In this document: in pieces, positions 25,439 through 34,359 of the stretch
Layout: each line of letters opens with the position of its first letter
Numbering within the stretch: position 1 is the stretch's first letter
DNA from: Lunatibacter salilacus
GTDB taxonomy: Bacteria > Bacteroidota > Bacteroidia > Cytophagales > Cyclobacteriaceae
DNA: 64,000 nucleotides
Reading direction: 5' to 3'
NCBI RefSeq assembly: GCF_009797935.1
Contig: NZ_VOLC01000002.1
Span: 372,001 to 436,000 of the forward strand
Notes under the pieces: model-generated
The model's database searches: none
The model's input: only the letters and a program-made list of their open reading frames with translations
Told to the model about the DNA's origin: nothing
Translations under genes and position numbers: made by a program

Positions 25439-27112
25439 TCAAAACAAATAACCTAAACTGATGTGGGAGACAAAATTCTTCCTGTCATCTCCAGGTTGAA
25501 GTCTGTAAAGAGAGGCGTTCGGGTTTCTTTCCAAGACCCAATAATAATTCAACGTGTTCACGTACTGAAACCTAGTAGAAAGTAACAACTGACCAAATTT
25601 CCTATCCAACACCATAGAAGGCACTATGTCTACCCAGTACCGATCCCAGCCTTCAATATGCTCATATTGGAGATAGAACGAATCGTTGTTATTTGCTATA
25701 CGCTCCATTTGGAAACCCAATCTGTTAAAATTATTCACCCAGCTTATCTCCAAAAAGGCGGAATTGCTTCCCGAGCCGTATCCATACCCTAGGTTTTGAC
25801 CACGGTGAGTATAGCCATGCCGTACATGTGAATGGATGTACCAACTGTTTATATCGGTTATTGCTTTGCGGACCGTCTGCCCGGTTTGCGTGATCTCCCC
25901 GGTAACTTGGATGAACTGCTCCGGACCTGATAATGGCATCAATTTAACAAATCCCAGCGTAAAAGCGCGATACAGGTCTGGGTTAACAATAAATTCCCGG
26001 AAGGTCTTACTGTTGCCATTGGTCCCATACTCTCCGTAAAACTCCAATTTGCCCTTTACGCTAATCCATCGAAAAAAGCCTGCGCTTTGTTGTTGCCTTC
26101 TATTTATCACATGGTCGTCCAGGTAGGTGAAGTTTTTTCTCCCGTTGAAAATCGGTAAATAGTCCCCAAAACGATCCATATCGTTATGGTACATCTGTGA
26201 CGTGCTACTATAGCCAAGCGAAAGGCCCGGGATCCAGACTGGCTGATACGTAAAAATAACACCTGCCAGATATCTCCAATCCATATCTCTTTTAGGCGCA
26301 TACAGAAGGGAGTTTCTTATTCGAAGCGTAGCGTTTGGAGGTGGAAATCCGGAGTTTTGAAGTCTTCCCATCAAAAATTGGCCTTCAAAATTCCCTATTT
26401 TGGTTTCAATGGGTTTTTGGGTATTAACCGTAACATGTAAAAATCCGGAAGCATTAGTGCTCATCATCAACGAATTCCTTTTGGAAGGTCCCCACCACAA
26501 GTATTCATTGGAAATTCCTAGAGAGAGACCATTGTCCAATGTAAACCGGACACTACTGTTGCCCAAATAGGGATTAATTACTGTCCCCGTTCCAAAGCGT
26601 TCCGGTAAATCTATACGATTCAGGTATTCGTAATAGTCTCTCCAATTTCTACCTGATCCGGCAGGCATTCCCCTGTATGGTTTATTTTGTGCGGTTAGAA
26701 ATTCGGGCTGAAACTGGAAACTAAACTTGCCATAAGACAGGTGAAAGCCACCACTGAGCACCGTCTGCACACCGCGGTTGGGTACCATAACGCCGTTATT
26801 TTGGCCGAATGAGTAGCCGGAATTATGTTGAATCCTGAAAATGACAGGTAATGGTTCCACCTTCAGCTTTTCATCGGGTACATTGGCGTTTTTATAGATA
26901 ATCTGATTAAATAAAGAGTCAAAGCCTAACTCTTTCGACGCAACAAACGGTCGAACCATAAACGAATAACCATCCGAAATATCTCCGGTAAGTTGCTTCC
27001 TTCGTGCATAATCTTCCAAGAGAGGGGTAAACAGAGAAACAGACTGGGCTAACGCATTACCCGATCCGAGCAAACAGATAAAAAAAACAGCATAATATCG
27101 ATATCGATTCAT
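25439..27112 (-). CDS. Wzi-family outer-membrane capsule assembly protein (copy 2)
   Basis: From the ATG at 27112 the product has 557 residues with a signal peptide (hydrophobic residues 8-18, cleavage after ALA) and a long beta-rich body ending in GYLF, an aromatic C-terminus typical of outer-membrane barrels. Phrases shared with the upstream paralogue include YLWWGP, NTQKPIETKIGNFEGQ, GYTHRGQNLGYGYGSGSN and the N-terminal SLFTPLLEDYARRKQL. Wzi-type proteins help anchor capsule at the cell surface. It is the second of two tandem paralogues, 96 nt after the first. In-frame start codons upstream would put a non-hydrophobic leader before the signal peptide and are unlikely. Confidence 0.82.
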   Translation of the reverse strand: MNRYRYYAVFFICLLGSGNALAQSVSLFTPLLEDYARRKQLTGDISDGYSFMVRPFVASKELGFDSLFNQIIYKNANVPDEKLKVEPLPVIFRIQHNSGYSFGQNNGVMVPNRGVQTVLSGGFHLSYGKFSFQFQPEFLTAQNKPYRGMPAGSGRNWRDYYEYLNRIDLPERFGTGTVINPYLGNSSVRFTLDNGLSLGISNEYLWWGPSKRNSLMMSTNASGFLHVTVNTQKPIETKIGNFEGQFLMGRLQNSGFPPPNATLRIRNSLLYAPKRDMDWRYLAGVIFTYQPVWIPGLSLGYSSTSQMYHNDMDRFGDYLPIFNGRKNFTYLDDHVINRRQQQSAGFFRWISVKGKLEFYGEYGTNGNSKTFREFIVNPDLYRAFTLGFVKLMPLSGPEQFIQVTGEITQTGQTVRKAITDINSWYIHSHVRHGYTHRGQNLGYGYGSGSNSAFLEISWVNNFNRLGFQMERIANNNDSFYLQYEHIEGWDRYWVDIVPSMVLDRKFGQLLLSTRFQYVNTLNYYWVLERNPNASLYRLQPGDDRKNFVSHISLGYLF

Positions 27113-27208
27113 TGAGATTTGGTTATTGTTCGCCTGTTCTTCTAGAACGCTGATTTGAACATTACTCATTGTAGCTAAACTGTATGGTACTTCCCGCTTT
27201 CTTTGACA

Positions 27209-28849
27209 TCAGAACAGATAAATAGTCTTAAGATTTCCCTGAAAATTTACCATGTCTTTTCCTTTGGGAACTAGGCGCGAATCTATAGGTTCCATTTGCC
27301 ATTGATAGTTTAAGGAATTGACCAAAGTTAAATTTGAACTGATTAGAAGTTTATTGAATTTCCATTCAACAATAGTACCAAGAGCTAGGTCTACCCAGCG
27401 TTGCTCAGGAGTAAAATCGTTAAAGTCCTTAACAAACCTATCTTGGTATCTATTTAGTCTATCTAGTCGCAATCCGATTTTTTTTATTCCCTTCACCCAT
27501 GACGTTTCCAAGGTCTGCACATTGCTCCCGGGTCCTATGCCCGGTCCGATCATCTGTCCTCTGTGGGTAAAACCATGAATGACCGGTGAGTGCCCACCCC
27601 AGTTAGTTCTTCCTGTAGTACCGGGGTATCTGGCCAAAATATTTATGGATTCTTGTTGATGAAACAATTCAAACCGGGTTTGAATATGCGCGCCATTGGA
27701 AACTGGGAATAACTTATTAAAACCAAACAGGAATGCACGGGCATGTTCCGGGTTAAGCAAAGCTCCCCGCCAAGTTGCCTCATGATCTCTGCGCCCATAC
27801 TCAAAATAGAATTCAGCTTGACCTTCCGGAACTGCCCATCTGAAAAAAACAGTAGCTTGTTGATCTCTGCCTTCTGCATCTCTACCAAAACCACTTCTGA
27901 CTTTTTGAAAAGGAGCGAAAATGGGGAAATAATCACTGAATGAATCCCCCCTCATAGAAATATATTGCTGAAATACACGGGAAACGCCCATCGATAGACC
28001 AGGCGTCCATTTGGGTTGGTAGGTTAAGATAAATGCATTGAGGTATCTATCTTCAAATCTGTACCTACTCGGATTAATAAATGAAACGTTGGTCCGAGAT
28101 TCGGATCCTTTGAGATACCCAGCTATGACTTGCGTCTCAAAATACCCCAAAAATGTTTTGACTGGTTTTCTGGTATTAAGGGTCAAATGCTCAAACCCAA
28201 AAGCGTTATTGGAAAACAGCAACGCATTAAACTGTCCCGGACCCCACCAGATATTCTCCGTGGAATATCCCACTGAAAAAGGTCCCGCATTTAACCGCAC
28301 ACTACTTTGTCCCGGCAATAATTTTCTATATGGTCCATCCCCGAAGCGTTCTTCATATTCCGTATAAATGGATTTATTGATTCCAGGGTCGTAGAATTTA
28401 TTCTGAGCCCAAATAAACTCTGGCTGAAACTTCACCTCCAATGGCCCTGCTTCCAAATACAGCCCCCCACTGGCAAAGGTCTGCCATCCTCTGTTGGGGA
28501 TATGCTGGCTCGCTACAGGATAGGGATATCGGAGATTCCATTCAGTCTGTAAACTAAGCGGAAGTAACTGCATCCTGCCGTTACCCTTAAAAAATTGGAC
28601 GCCCGGAAATGTAGGATTGGAAATGCTATCGTCTGAAATTTTGTTAATAGAATAGGCATCTTGCACATTGGTTATTTCTCTGGGATACACTGGGCGAACC
28701 AGAAAGGATACGTTAGGATCAATCTTTTCAAGGAGCTGTGACCTCCTTAAATATTCCTCCACCATGGGAAATCCCGCTGGTATTGACTGTCCCAAAACTG
28801 ACACCGCACTGCCCATCACAACTAATAAGGCGATACATATTCTTACCAT
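27209..28849 (-). CDS. Wzi-family outer-membrane capsule assembly protein (copy 1)
   Basis: The 546-residue protein has a clear signal peptide (residues 1-20, cleavage after VLG or GQS) and a beta-barrel body ending in YLF. It shares NIWWGP, NTRKPVKTFLGYFETQ and GFTHRGQMIGPGIGPGSN with the paralogue downstream. Both would span the outer membrane and interact with surface polysaccharide. The pair lies about 24 kb from the exopolysaccharide operon at 128-4949, so they may act on that glycan or on another made elsewhere. A TATATTTG element at 28900-28907 (minus) provides a candidate promoter with a leader of about 45 nt. Confidence 0.82.
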   Translation of the reverse strand: MVRICIALLVVMGSAVSVLGQSIPAGFPMVEEYLRRSQLLEKIDPNVSFLVRPVYPREITNVQDAYSINKISDDSISNPTFPGVQFFKGNGRMQLLPLSLQTEWNLRYPYPVASQHIPNRGWQTFASGGLYLEAGPLEVKFQPEFIWAQNKFYDPGINKSIYTEYEERFGDGPYRKLLPGQSSVRLNAGPFSVGYSTENIWWGPGQFNALLFSNNAFGFEHLTLNTRKPVKTFLGYFETQVIAGYLKGSESRTNVSFINPSRYRFEDRYLNAFILTYQPKWTPGLSMGVSRVFQQYISMRGDSFSDYFPIFAPFQKVRSGFGRDAEGRDQQATVFFRWAVPEGQAEFYFEYGRRDHEATWRGALLNPEHARAFLFGFNKLFPVSNGAHIQTRFELFHQQESINILARYPGTTGRTNWGGHSPVIHGFTHRGQMIGPGIGPGSNVQTLETSWVKGIKKIGLRLDRLNRYQDRFVKDFNDFTPEQRWVDLALGTIVEWKFNKLLISSNLTLVNSLNYQWQMEPIDSRLVPKGKDMVNFQGNLKTIYLF

Positions 28850-28899
28850 TTGTTTCTATTTGTATTACCTGAGGGTGGCCGCAAACCTTTTTTGCTTTG

Positions 28900-28907
28900 C
28901 AAATATA
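28900..28907 (-). promoter_or_regulatory. Candidate -7 promoter element of the Wzi pair
   Basis: TATATTTG on the minus strand, 50 nt upstream of the first Wzi ATG. The -33 region has GTG and not TTG at about the right distance. Confidence 0.4.
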
Positions 28908-28963
28908 GTTAAAAGAAAAAAGCTTCACATACGTAGTGGGAAATTCAATAAGTGTAAAACGTT

Positions 28964-29782
28964 TTAATCGGCAGGATAGTACAAAATATGATGCTCCGGT
29001 TGTATCCCCGTTCTAAAAAATAGAACACCGCATTCAAAAAAATCCATCGTGGAAGTGACTCCCGGAAACTTTTTAAGCTCCGTCCAGGCCTTTTTCATTT
29101 CAGCTGACCAATGAATATCTCCTATCACCACCACACTTTTTTCGTGTAGGTATGGCCAAACCCATTTACAATATTGCATAGTCGCTCGATAGGTGTGGTG
29201 AGCGTCCAACTGTATAAAATCGATTCGGGGTTGGTCACACAAAAAATCGGGGAAGGTTTGATTGATATTTCCCTGGATGAAGGTGACATTCGGGAATGTG
29301 TTGAGATTATGTTTCGCAATTTTAAGCAGCGAGCAGTCTGCCTCAAAGGTATAGACAGTTCCTTTCGTTCTTGTTGCCAAATACCCTGTATTGATCCCCA
29401 ATGATGTCCCCAATTCCACTACTGTTTCTGCTGGAGTCCTCATAACTATAAATTGGTAGAGTAAATTATAGGACAGGGCACTACATGCGTATTTGCAAAT
29501 GGAGAATACGGATCTTTTTGAACCAACAGAAAAATTGGAGCCCGCTCCTTCGTCTTTAATATCCAAAATCCGGGTATCTTGGGCAAGGGTTTTGCGTGAC
29601 TTTTCCAAAGATGGGTTGCCCTCTCGGTGTTGGCGAATATATACCATTAATTCCCGATAGAAAGTAGATGCAAATGGTGCTTGAAGACTGTGATGATCAG
29701 TTCTCTCCAAGAAATAAAGCAGGTATTCCTTGGCTATATAAATAGAAGCAGTCAGCTGTCTAATTGTCAAAGATTTCAGCAA
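28964..29782 (-). CDS. Class I SAM-dependent methyltransferase
   Basis: The 272-residue protein has the Rossmann methyltransferase motif I TVVELGTSLGINTGYLA (about residues 118-134) with the acidic motif II YTFEAD, then NVTFIQGNINQTF and DFIQLDAHHTYRATM, fitting the Methyltransf_24 type also seen with glycan- and antibiotic-modifying enzymes. The substrate is unknown. No ATG precedes the conserved region, so translation probably begins at a TTG (29782 or 29770). The start lies inside the 3' end of apaG, with 23 nt overlap, so the two genes are probably co-transcribed. Confidence 0.8.
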   Translation of the reverse strand: MLKSLTIRQLTASIYIAKEYLLYFLERTDHHSLQAPFASTFYRELMVYIRQHREGNPSLEKSRKTLAQDTRILDIKDEGAGSNFSVGSKRSVFSICKYACSALSYNLLYQFIVMRTPAETVVELGTSLGINTGYLATRTKGTVYTFEADCSLLKIAKHNLNTFPNVTFIQGNINQTFPDFLCDQPRIDFIQLDAHHTYRATMQYCKWVWPYLHEKSVVVIGDIHWSAEMKKAWTELKKFPGVTSTMDFFECGVLFFRTGIQPEHHILYYPAD

Positions 29783-30146
29783 TTAGTTGAAATTCGGGGA
29801 TGGTCACTTCTATTAGCTGTCCATCCATGACTCTTTCCATAAAATATTTTCCCCTCATCTTACCCAGCCCGGAGCGAAGGTTACATCCCGAAACGTACTG
29901 ATGGAAACTACCGCTCTCCATGACTGGCTGCTGTCCCACAACACCGTCACCTTCCACAACTTTAGGTTGCTCTCCGGCATCATGGATTTCCCACTTTCTT
30001 CGAAGAAGTTGAACCGTAGCTGTACTTTCATTGGCTATAGTCACCTTATAAATAAAGACAAAGTGCTGCTGATGCGGACTGGAGAACTCCGCCTGATAGT
30101 TAGCTTCTACGGTGACTTTAATTCCATCTGTGATTGCAGTGACCAT
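29760..30146 (-). CDS. apaG: ApaG domain protein
   Basis: The 128-residue protein consists of one ApaG domain, an Ig/fibronectin-like beta sandwich. Typical blocks are FSSPHQQHFVFIYKVTIANES, LLRRKWEIHDAGEQPKVVEGDGVVG and GKMRGKYFMER. The family was named for an effect on divalent metal efflux in gammaproteobacteria, but its molecular role is unsettled. It is transcribed ahead of, and overlaps, the methyltransferase gene. It diverges from ung across 73 bp. Confidence 0.93.
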   Translation of the reverse strand: MVTAITDGIKVTVEANYQAEFSSPHQQHFVFIYKVTIANESTATVQLLRRKWEIHDAGEQPKVVEGDGVVGQQPVMESGSFHQYVSGCNLRSGLGKMRGKYFMERVMDGQLIEVTIPEFQLIAEIFDN

Positions 30147-30219
30147 TTTTCCCTTGGATATCCAAAAACTTATTCGAAATTAACGGTTTAATTTCACAAA
30201 AACCAACCCCTTTATCTAA

Positions 30220-30882
30220 ATGGAAGTGAAAATAGAAAATACCTGGAAGGAGGTACTTATGGATGAATTTGGACAACCCTACTTTGAGCAGCTTGTAGAC
30301 TTTATTAAAAAAGAATATCAGACCAAAATCATCTATCCCTCCGCTAAGAATATTTTTCAGGCATTCTGGAAATGTCCCTTCGATAAGGTAAAGGTAGTTA
30401 TTCTTGGACAGGACCCCTATCACGGCCCAAACCAAGCACATGGACTCTCCTTTTCGGTACAGGAAGGTATCCCCTTTCCTCCTTCCCTTTTAAATATATT
30501 TAAAGAACTTAAGTCAGACTTGGGTATTCCCATTCCTTCCCATGGCAACCTAGAGCGATGGGCTGGTCAGGGAGTCCTTCTTCTTAATGCCACCCTGACT
30601 GTAGAGGCTCAAAAGGCTGGGAGTCACCAAAATAAAGGTTGGGAATCTTTCACAGATGCTGCAATTAGGGTTTTGGCCTCAAAAAACACCGGATTGGTAT
30701 TTATGCTTTGGGGAGCTTATGCCCAGAAAAAAGGGAGTTTTATCTCAGAAAATGACCACCTTAAATTACTGGCACCACATCCCAGCCCACTTTCGGCCCA
30801 CAGGGGATTTTTGGGATGCAGGCATTTTAGTCAGGCTAATGCTTACCTTAAAGAAAAAGGCCTGGAAGAAATTAGGTGGTGA
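30220..30882 (+). CDS. ung: Uracil-DNA glycosylase
   Basis: This 220-residue family 1 UDG excises uracil from DNA and starts base-excision repair. The water-activating GQDPYHG is at residues 63-69 (catalytic D65), followed by LLLNATLTVEA and the C-terminal HPSPLSAHRGF loop that penetrates the minor groove. Length matches the family. It is a single-gene unit converging with lepB on a shared hairpin. Confidence 0.97.
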   Translation: MEVKIENTWKEVLMDEFGQPYFEQLVDFIKKEYQTKIIYPSAKNIFQAFWKCPFDKVKVVILGQDPYHGPNQAHGLSFSVQEGIPFPPSLLNIFKELKSDLGIPIPSHGNLERWAGQGVLLLNATLTVEAQKAGSHQNKGWESFTDAAIRVLASKNTGLVFMLWGAYAQKKGSFISENDHLKLLAPHPSPLSAHRGFLGCRHFSQANAYLKEKGLEEIRW

Positions 30883-30884
30883 GA

Positions 30885-30918
30885 AAAACCCCCAAATAAT
30901 AAACTATTTGGGGGTTTT
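30885..30918. terminator. Bidirectional terminator between ung and lepB
   Basis: A 14-bp perfect stem (AAAACCCCCAAATA / TATTTGGGGGTTTT) with a 6-nt loop starts 3 nt after the ung stop. A flank of A/T residues on each side suits both directions. Confidence 0.9.
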
Positions 30919-30968
30919 GTTATTTATAGTGGGGAGGAGACCCTCACTCCGAAATTGTATTTTTCAAG

Positions 30969-32045
30969 CTAGTTGATAGACTTGAAAAATCTGTTCCAAC
31001 GGATTTTATTAAGGAAATTTTTGTGTTTTTCAAGAGAAAGCCACAGGAACCAAGCTTTACCCACCACGTGGTCCTCCGGCACAAAACCCCAAAACCTGGA
31101 GTCCAGTGAATCGTGCCTGTTGTCACCCATCATGAAATAGTAATCTTGATTAAAGGTATAGGTAGTCACTTTCTGGCCATCGATAAACAACTGATTGGCA
31201 TCGATGCTCACATTTTTATGCCCTTCAAACTTTTCGATAGTATAGGCATATTTTCGGAAATTATCTTCATCCAAATCAATTGTCCATCCCTTGGAGGGAA
31301 TTTCCAACGGTCCAAAATGATCCTTGTTCCAGCCGTGATAGGCCCCGTCAGGAAAAATATTCCCGTCTCCCTGACCTGCTTTGCTTGTTCGTTTTTTGAT
31401 CGAAGCTACGGCTGGATTAGCGGATAATTTATCCACCATTTCCTGTGTGGCAAAAACTAAATATCCGGAGTTGTCCGAAAATGGATAATAACTGTCCGGA
31501 TTTATTCCAAACTGGTCAAAGAAATCCGCGTTCAATTGGCGGGATGTCAGTACGTCATAGGAGAATTGCATCTCCTTCGGATTCTCTGACGCTTGCCCGT
31601 TTATAAAAATTTGAGTGTCTTTGATTTCCAAAACATCACCAGGTACAGCAATGGCTCTTTTGATATAGTTGGTCTTAAGGTCAGTAGGGTGCCAATGTTC
31701 GTCCGGATAATTGAATACCACAATGTCGTTACGTTTGATGCTGGTAAAGCCAGGGAGGCGATAGTAAGGCAACTGAACGGCATCGGAATAGGAAGGAATA
31801 TCTGTACCCCATATTTTTTGGTGGGTCAAGGGCATCTGAATGATCGTACGGGGGATTCTGGTTCCATAATGCATTTTACTGACAAATAGAAAATCCCCCA
31901 CAAGCAGAGACTTCTCCATGGATGCGGTGGGTATGGTAAAGGGCTCCAGTAATAACCAACGGATCAAACTGGCCGCAATTACGGCAAACAACAAGGCATC
32001 TGCCCATTCTCTAATTGCTGACTTCTTCTTGGGTGTTTTACTCAT
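30969..32045 (-). CDS. lepB: Signal peptidase I
   Basis: The 358-residue inner-membrane protease removes signal peptides from exported proteins. One N-terminal membrane segment (about 15-33) is followed by catalytic Ser42 in TASMEKS, catalytic Lys129 in YIKRAIAVPGD, and the C-terminal box GDNRHDSLDSRFWGFVPEDH near 320. It is longer than the E. coli-like minimum, with an insertion between the Lys box and the C-terminal box, as is usual in Bacteroidota. It is the last gene of the MBL-parA-parB-DUF5683-dapB-lepB operon, 14 nt after dapB. Confidence 0.95.
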   Translation of the reverse strand: MSKTPKKKSAIREWADALLFAVIAASLIRWLLLEPFTIPTASMEKSLLVGDFLFVSKMHYGTRIPRTIIQMPLTHQKIWGTDIPSYSDAVQLPYYRLPGFTSIKRNDIVVFNYPDEHWHPTDLKTNYIKRAIAVPGDVLEIKDTQIFINGQASENPKEMQFSYDVLTSRQLNADFFDQFGINPDSYYPFSDNSGYLVFATQEMVDKLSANPAVASIKKRTSKAGQGDGNIFPDGAYHGWNKDHFGPLEIPSKGWTIDLDEDNFRKYAYTIEKFEGHKNVSIDANQLFIDGQKVTTYTFNQDYYFMMGDNRHDSLDSRFWGFVPEDHVVGKAWFLWLSLEKHKNFLNKIRWNRFFKSIN

Positions 32046-32059
32046 TTTCTACGTGTTGG

Positions 32060-32782
32060 TTAGAGGGACAAAAAATCATCCATCGAATATATACCTTTTT
32101 TATCTTTTATCCATTCGGCTACCAAAACAGCCCCCTGTGCGAACCCTTTTCTACTGTGTGCGGTATGGCGGATTTCTATGTCGTCGATTTTCGATTCGTA
32201 TTTGACAATATGTGTGCCAGGTGCGGGGTCAATTCGCTTAGAGGTGATGGGTAACATTCCTGCCCCTGTGGCGGCATCTGATTTCAATTCCCATCCTTCC
32301 AGTCTTTCCACATTTTCCAGAATACCTTCTGCCAACGTTATGACAGTGCCGCTAGGCGCATCTTTCTTTTCAGTATGGTGAATCTCTTCCAAACTGATCT
32401 CGTAGGAATATTGATCCTTCATCAGCTTACTGAGAAACTTATTCACTCTAAAAAAAATGTTTACGCCAACGCTATAATTGGAAGCATAAAAAAAAGTCCC
32501 GTCCAAGGCCTGGCAGGCAGCCTCTACCTCAGCTTTTCGTTCCAGCCAACCTGTGGTTCCACTGACAACCGGAATCTTTCGCTTTAGTGCCCACATGATG
32601 TTTTCCCATGCAGCTTCCGGTTGACTAAATTCTATAGCAACGTCGATGGACGAAGCATCCAATCTTTCGAGATCGCTTACGTTTTCTATGTTTATTTTCG
32701 CGGCTATATGATGTCCACGGGCTTCAGCGATTTCACTGATGATTTTACCCATTTTCCCATACCCTAATATCAATATATTCAT
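32060..32782 (-). CDS. dapB: 4-hydroxy-tetrahydrodipicolinate reductase
   Basis: The 240-residue enzyme reduces the dihydrodipicolinate precursor in the diaminopimelate/lysine pathway using NAD(P)H. The nucleotide-binding GYGKMGKII is at 7-15, then SGTTGW, FYASNYSVGVNIFF, and EIHHTEKKDAPSGT with the catalytic His pair and Lys. It is about 25-30 residues shorter than the E. coli enzyme, as is common in Bacteroidota. The gene starts 3 nt after the DUF5683 stop. Confidence 0.95.
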   Translation of the reverse strand: MNILILGYGKMGKIISEIAEARGHHIAAKINIENVSDLERLDASSIDVAIEFSQPEAAWENIMWALKRKIPVVSGTTGWLERKAEVEAACQALDGTFFYASNYSVGVNIFFRVNKFLSKLMKDQYSYEISLEEIHHTEKKDAPSGTVITLAEGILENVERLEGWELKSDAATGAGMLPITSKRIDPAPGTHIVKYESKIDDIEIRHTAHSRKGFAQGAVLVAEWIKDKKGIYSMDDFLSL

Positions 32783-32785
32783 CGG

Positions 32786-33406
32786 CTAAAATTTAATTTT
32801 TAATGATACTCCAAGTGCTGCATTAGAGGCAAGTAAAGGTTCCACTGACGGTTCTATCCTGAAAGTCAAGTCGTCACTGATATCAAATCCGGAAAGATGG
32901 GCATCCACAAAAGCATCCACCGCTCCCAGGGCATAAATCCCTGCAAAAACCAGGAACATTGAGTCCCTGTTTCTTCGCCAAAAGTTAACGTTGCGAATAA
33001 TCCCATCTTGATTTAAGTTTGGAAAAGGGTTGGGCTCAGTTGACCCCGGCGTTCTAATAATGTCCAAAGCTACCAAAAACTGTTTATATCTACGGTTGTT
33101 GAATTCAAAAAAATAAATACTGGTAAGAATACCCCCATAAATCAACGGTACTTTCCATACCTTCTCGTTATATATTTGTCCCCCTCCGGGAAAAGCCAAG
33201 GCCATCAAGATTGCTTTGTTGGGATCCTTATACCCCGGAATCTTTTCTTCGTCTGAAAGCGCATCCTCAGTTTCGTCTATTGATCTATCCACTCGGACAG
33301 TATCACCCTCCTGCGCATAAATACAACCGCAGGTAAGCCATAAAACAAGTATGGTTGTACATGTCTTACTGAAATATGCCAAAGGCTGATAGGCTATCTT
33401 TTTCAT
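32786..33406 (-). CDS. DUF5683 membrane protein
   Basis: The 206-residue protein has an N-terminal signal-like segment (about residues 15-31), a cytoplasmic or periplasmic acidic linker, and the DUF5683 core LALAFPGGGQIYNEKVWKVPLIYGG (about residues 69-93). Two further hydrophobic stretches lie near 95 and 150. The family is typical of Bacteroidota and often sits between parB and dapB, as here. Its function is not established. The spacing to parB is 25 nt. Confidence 0.88.
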   Translation of the reverse strand: MKKIAYQPLAYFSKTCTTILVLWLTCGCIYAQEGDTVRVDRSIDETEDALSDEEKIPGYKDPNKAILMALAFPGGGQIYNEKVWKVPLIYGGILTSIYFFEFNNRRYKQFLVALDIIRTPGSTEPNPFPNLNQDGIIRNVNFWRRNRDSMFLVFAGIYALGAVDAFVDAHLSGFDISDDLTFRIEPSVEPLLASNAALGVSLKIKF

Positions 33407-33431
33407 AGAAAAAGTTGGAGTTGGGAAACTC

Positions 33432-34349
33432 CTATATCAATTCCAGGATTTCAAGTATGCGGTTAAGATCACTTGTGGAGTGAAATGGAATCTTGATTTC
33501 ACCCTTGTCCTTGGCGTCAGCCTTAAGGGCTACCTTTGTTCCGAAATGGGAAGCAAGTTTTTGCTGAATTTTGTTTATTTCGTATTTCTTGACAGGATCT
33601 AGACGCTGTTTTACATCTTGATCTTCTTCCTCCTTCGGTGAGTTTAATATTTTTACGAGTGATTCAACTTTCCGTACACTTAGCTCCTCCTCAATGGTCT
33701 TGTTGAAGATTGCAAGTTGTTTGTCAACATCCTCGATATTAACCAGGGCTCTGGCATGCCCCATACTGATTTTTTGATCCCGTATACCCGCCTGAATATC
33801 CGGTGGTAATTTCAAAAGTCTTAAATAATTATTGACAGTAGTACGGTTTTTTCCTACCCTATCTCCCAATTGTTCCTGCTTCAGGTCACACTCACTGAGT
33901 AGACGTTGATAGGAATGGGCAATTTCTAATGCATTTAGGTTCTCCCTTTGAATGTTTTCGATAAGAGCCATTTCCAACATTTGTTGGTCATTCGCCGTAC
34001 GGACATAAGCAGGAATACGGTCAAGCCCAGCTATTTTGGAGGCCTGAAACCTACGCTCGCCAGATATAAGTTGAAACTCCTTATCTGCAAGTTTTCTTAC
34101 CGTAACGGGCTGGATAATTCCCTGAACCCGGATGGATTCAGCCAATTCGTTTAGGGAATCCTTATCAAAGTGTACCCTTGGTTGATAGGGATTGACTTGA
34201 ATTTCGCTTAACTCTATCTCAAATATTCCTGCAACGGGGTGAACCACAGCCTCCCGTTCAGGTCGGTTGGTTGCGGGAGAATCCTGCAATAGTGCCCCAA
34301 GCCCCCTACCTAACGCGCCTCTTTTCTTTGTGGTTTTATTATCAGCCAT
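33432..34349 (-). CDS. parB: Chromosome-partitioning protein ParB
   Basis: This 305-residue CTPase and DNA-binding protein of the chromosomal ParABS system begins with the usual KKRGALGRGLGALL. The nuclease-like domain with ISGERRFQASKIAG is near residue 95, NIQRENLNALEIAHSY near 133, and the helix-turn-helix LGDRVGKNRTTVNNYLRLLKLP near 162. A parS site (TGTTTCACGTGAAACA type) was not seen in this window. It lies 10 nt after parA. Confidence 0.96.
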   Translation of the reverse strand: MADNKTTKKRGALGRGLGALLQDSPATNRPEREAVVHPVAGIFEIELSEIQVNPYQPRVHFDKDSLNELAESIRVQGIIQPVTVRKLADKEFQLISGERRFQASKIAGLDRIPAYVRTANDQQMLEMALIENIQRENLNALEIAHSYQRLLSECDLKQEQLGDRVGKNRTTVNNYLRLLKLPPDIQAGIRDQKISMGHARALVNIEDVDKQLAIFNKTIEEELSVRKVESLVKILNSPKEEEDQDVKQRLDPVKKYEINKIQQKLASHFGTKVALKADAKDKGEIKIPFHSTSDLNRILEILELI

Positions 34350-34359
34350 ATTATTGTGT

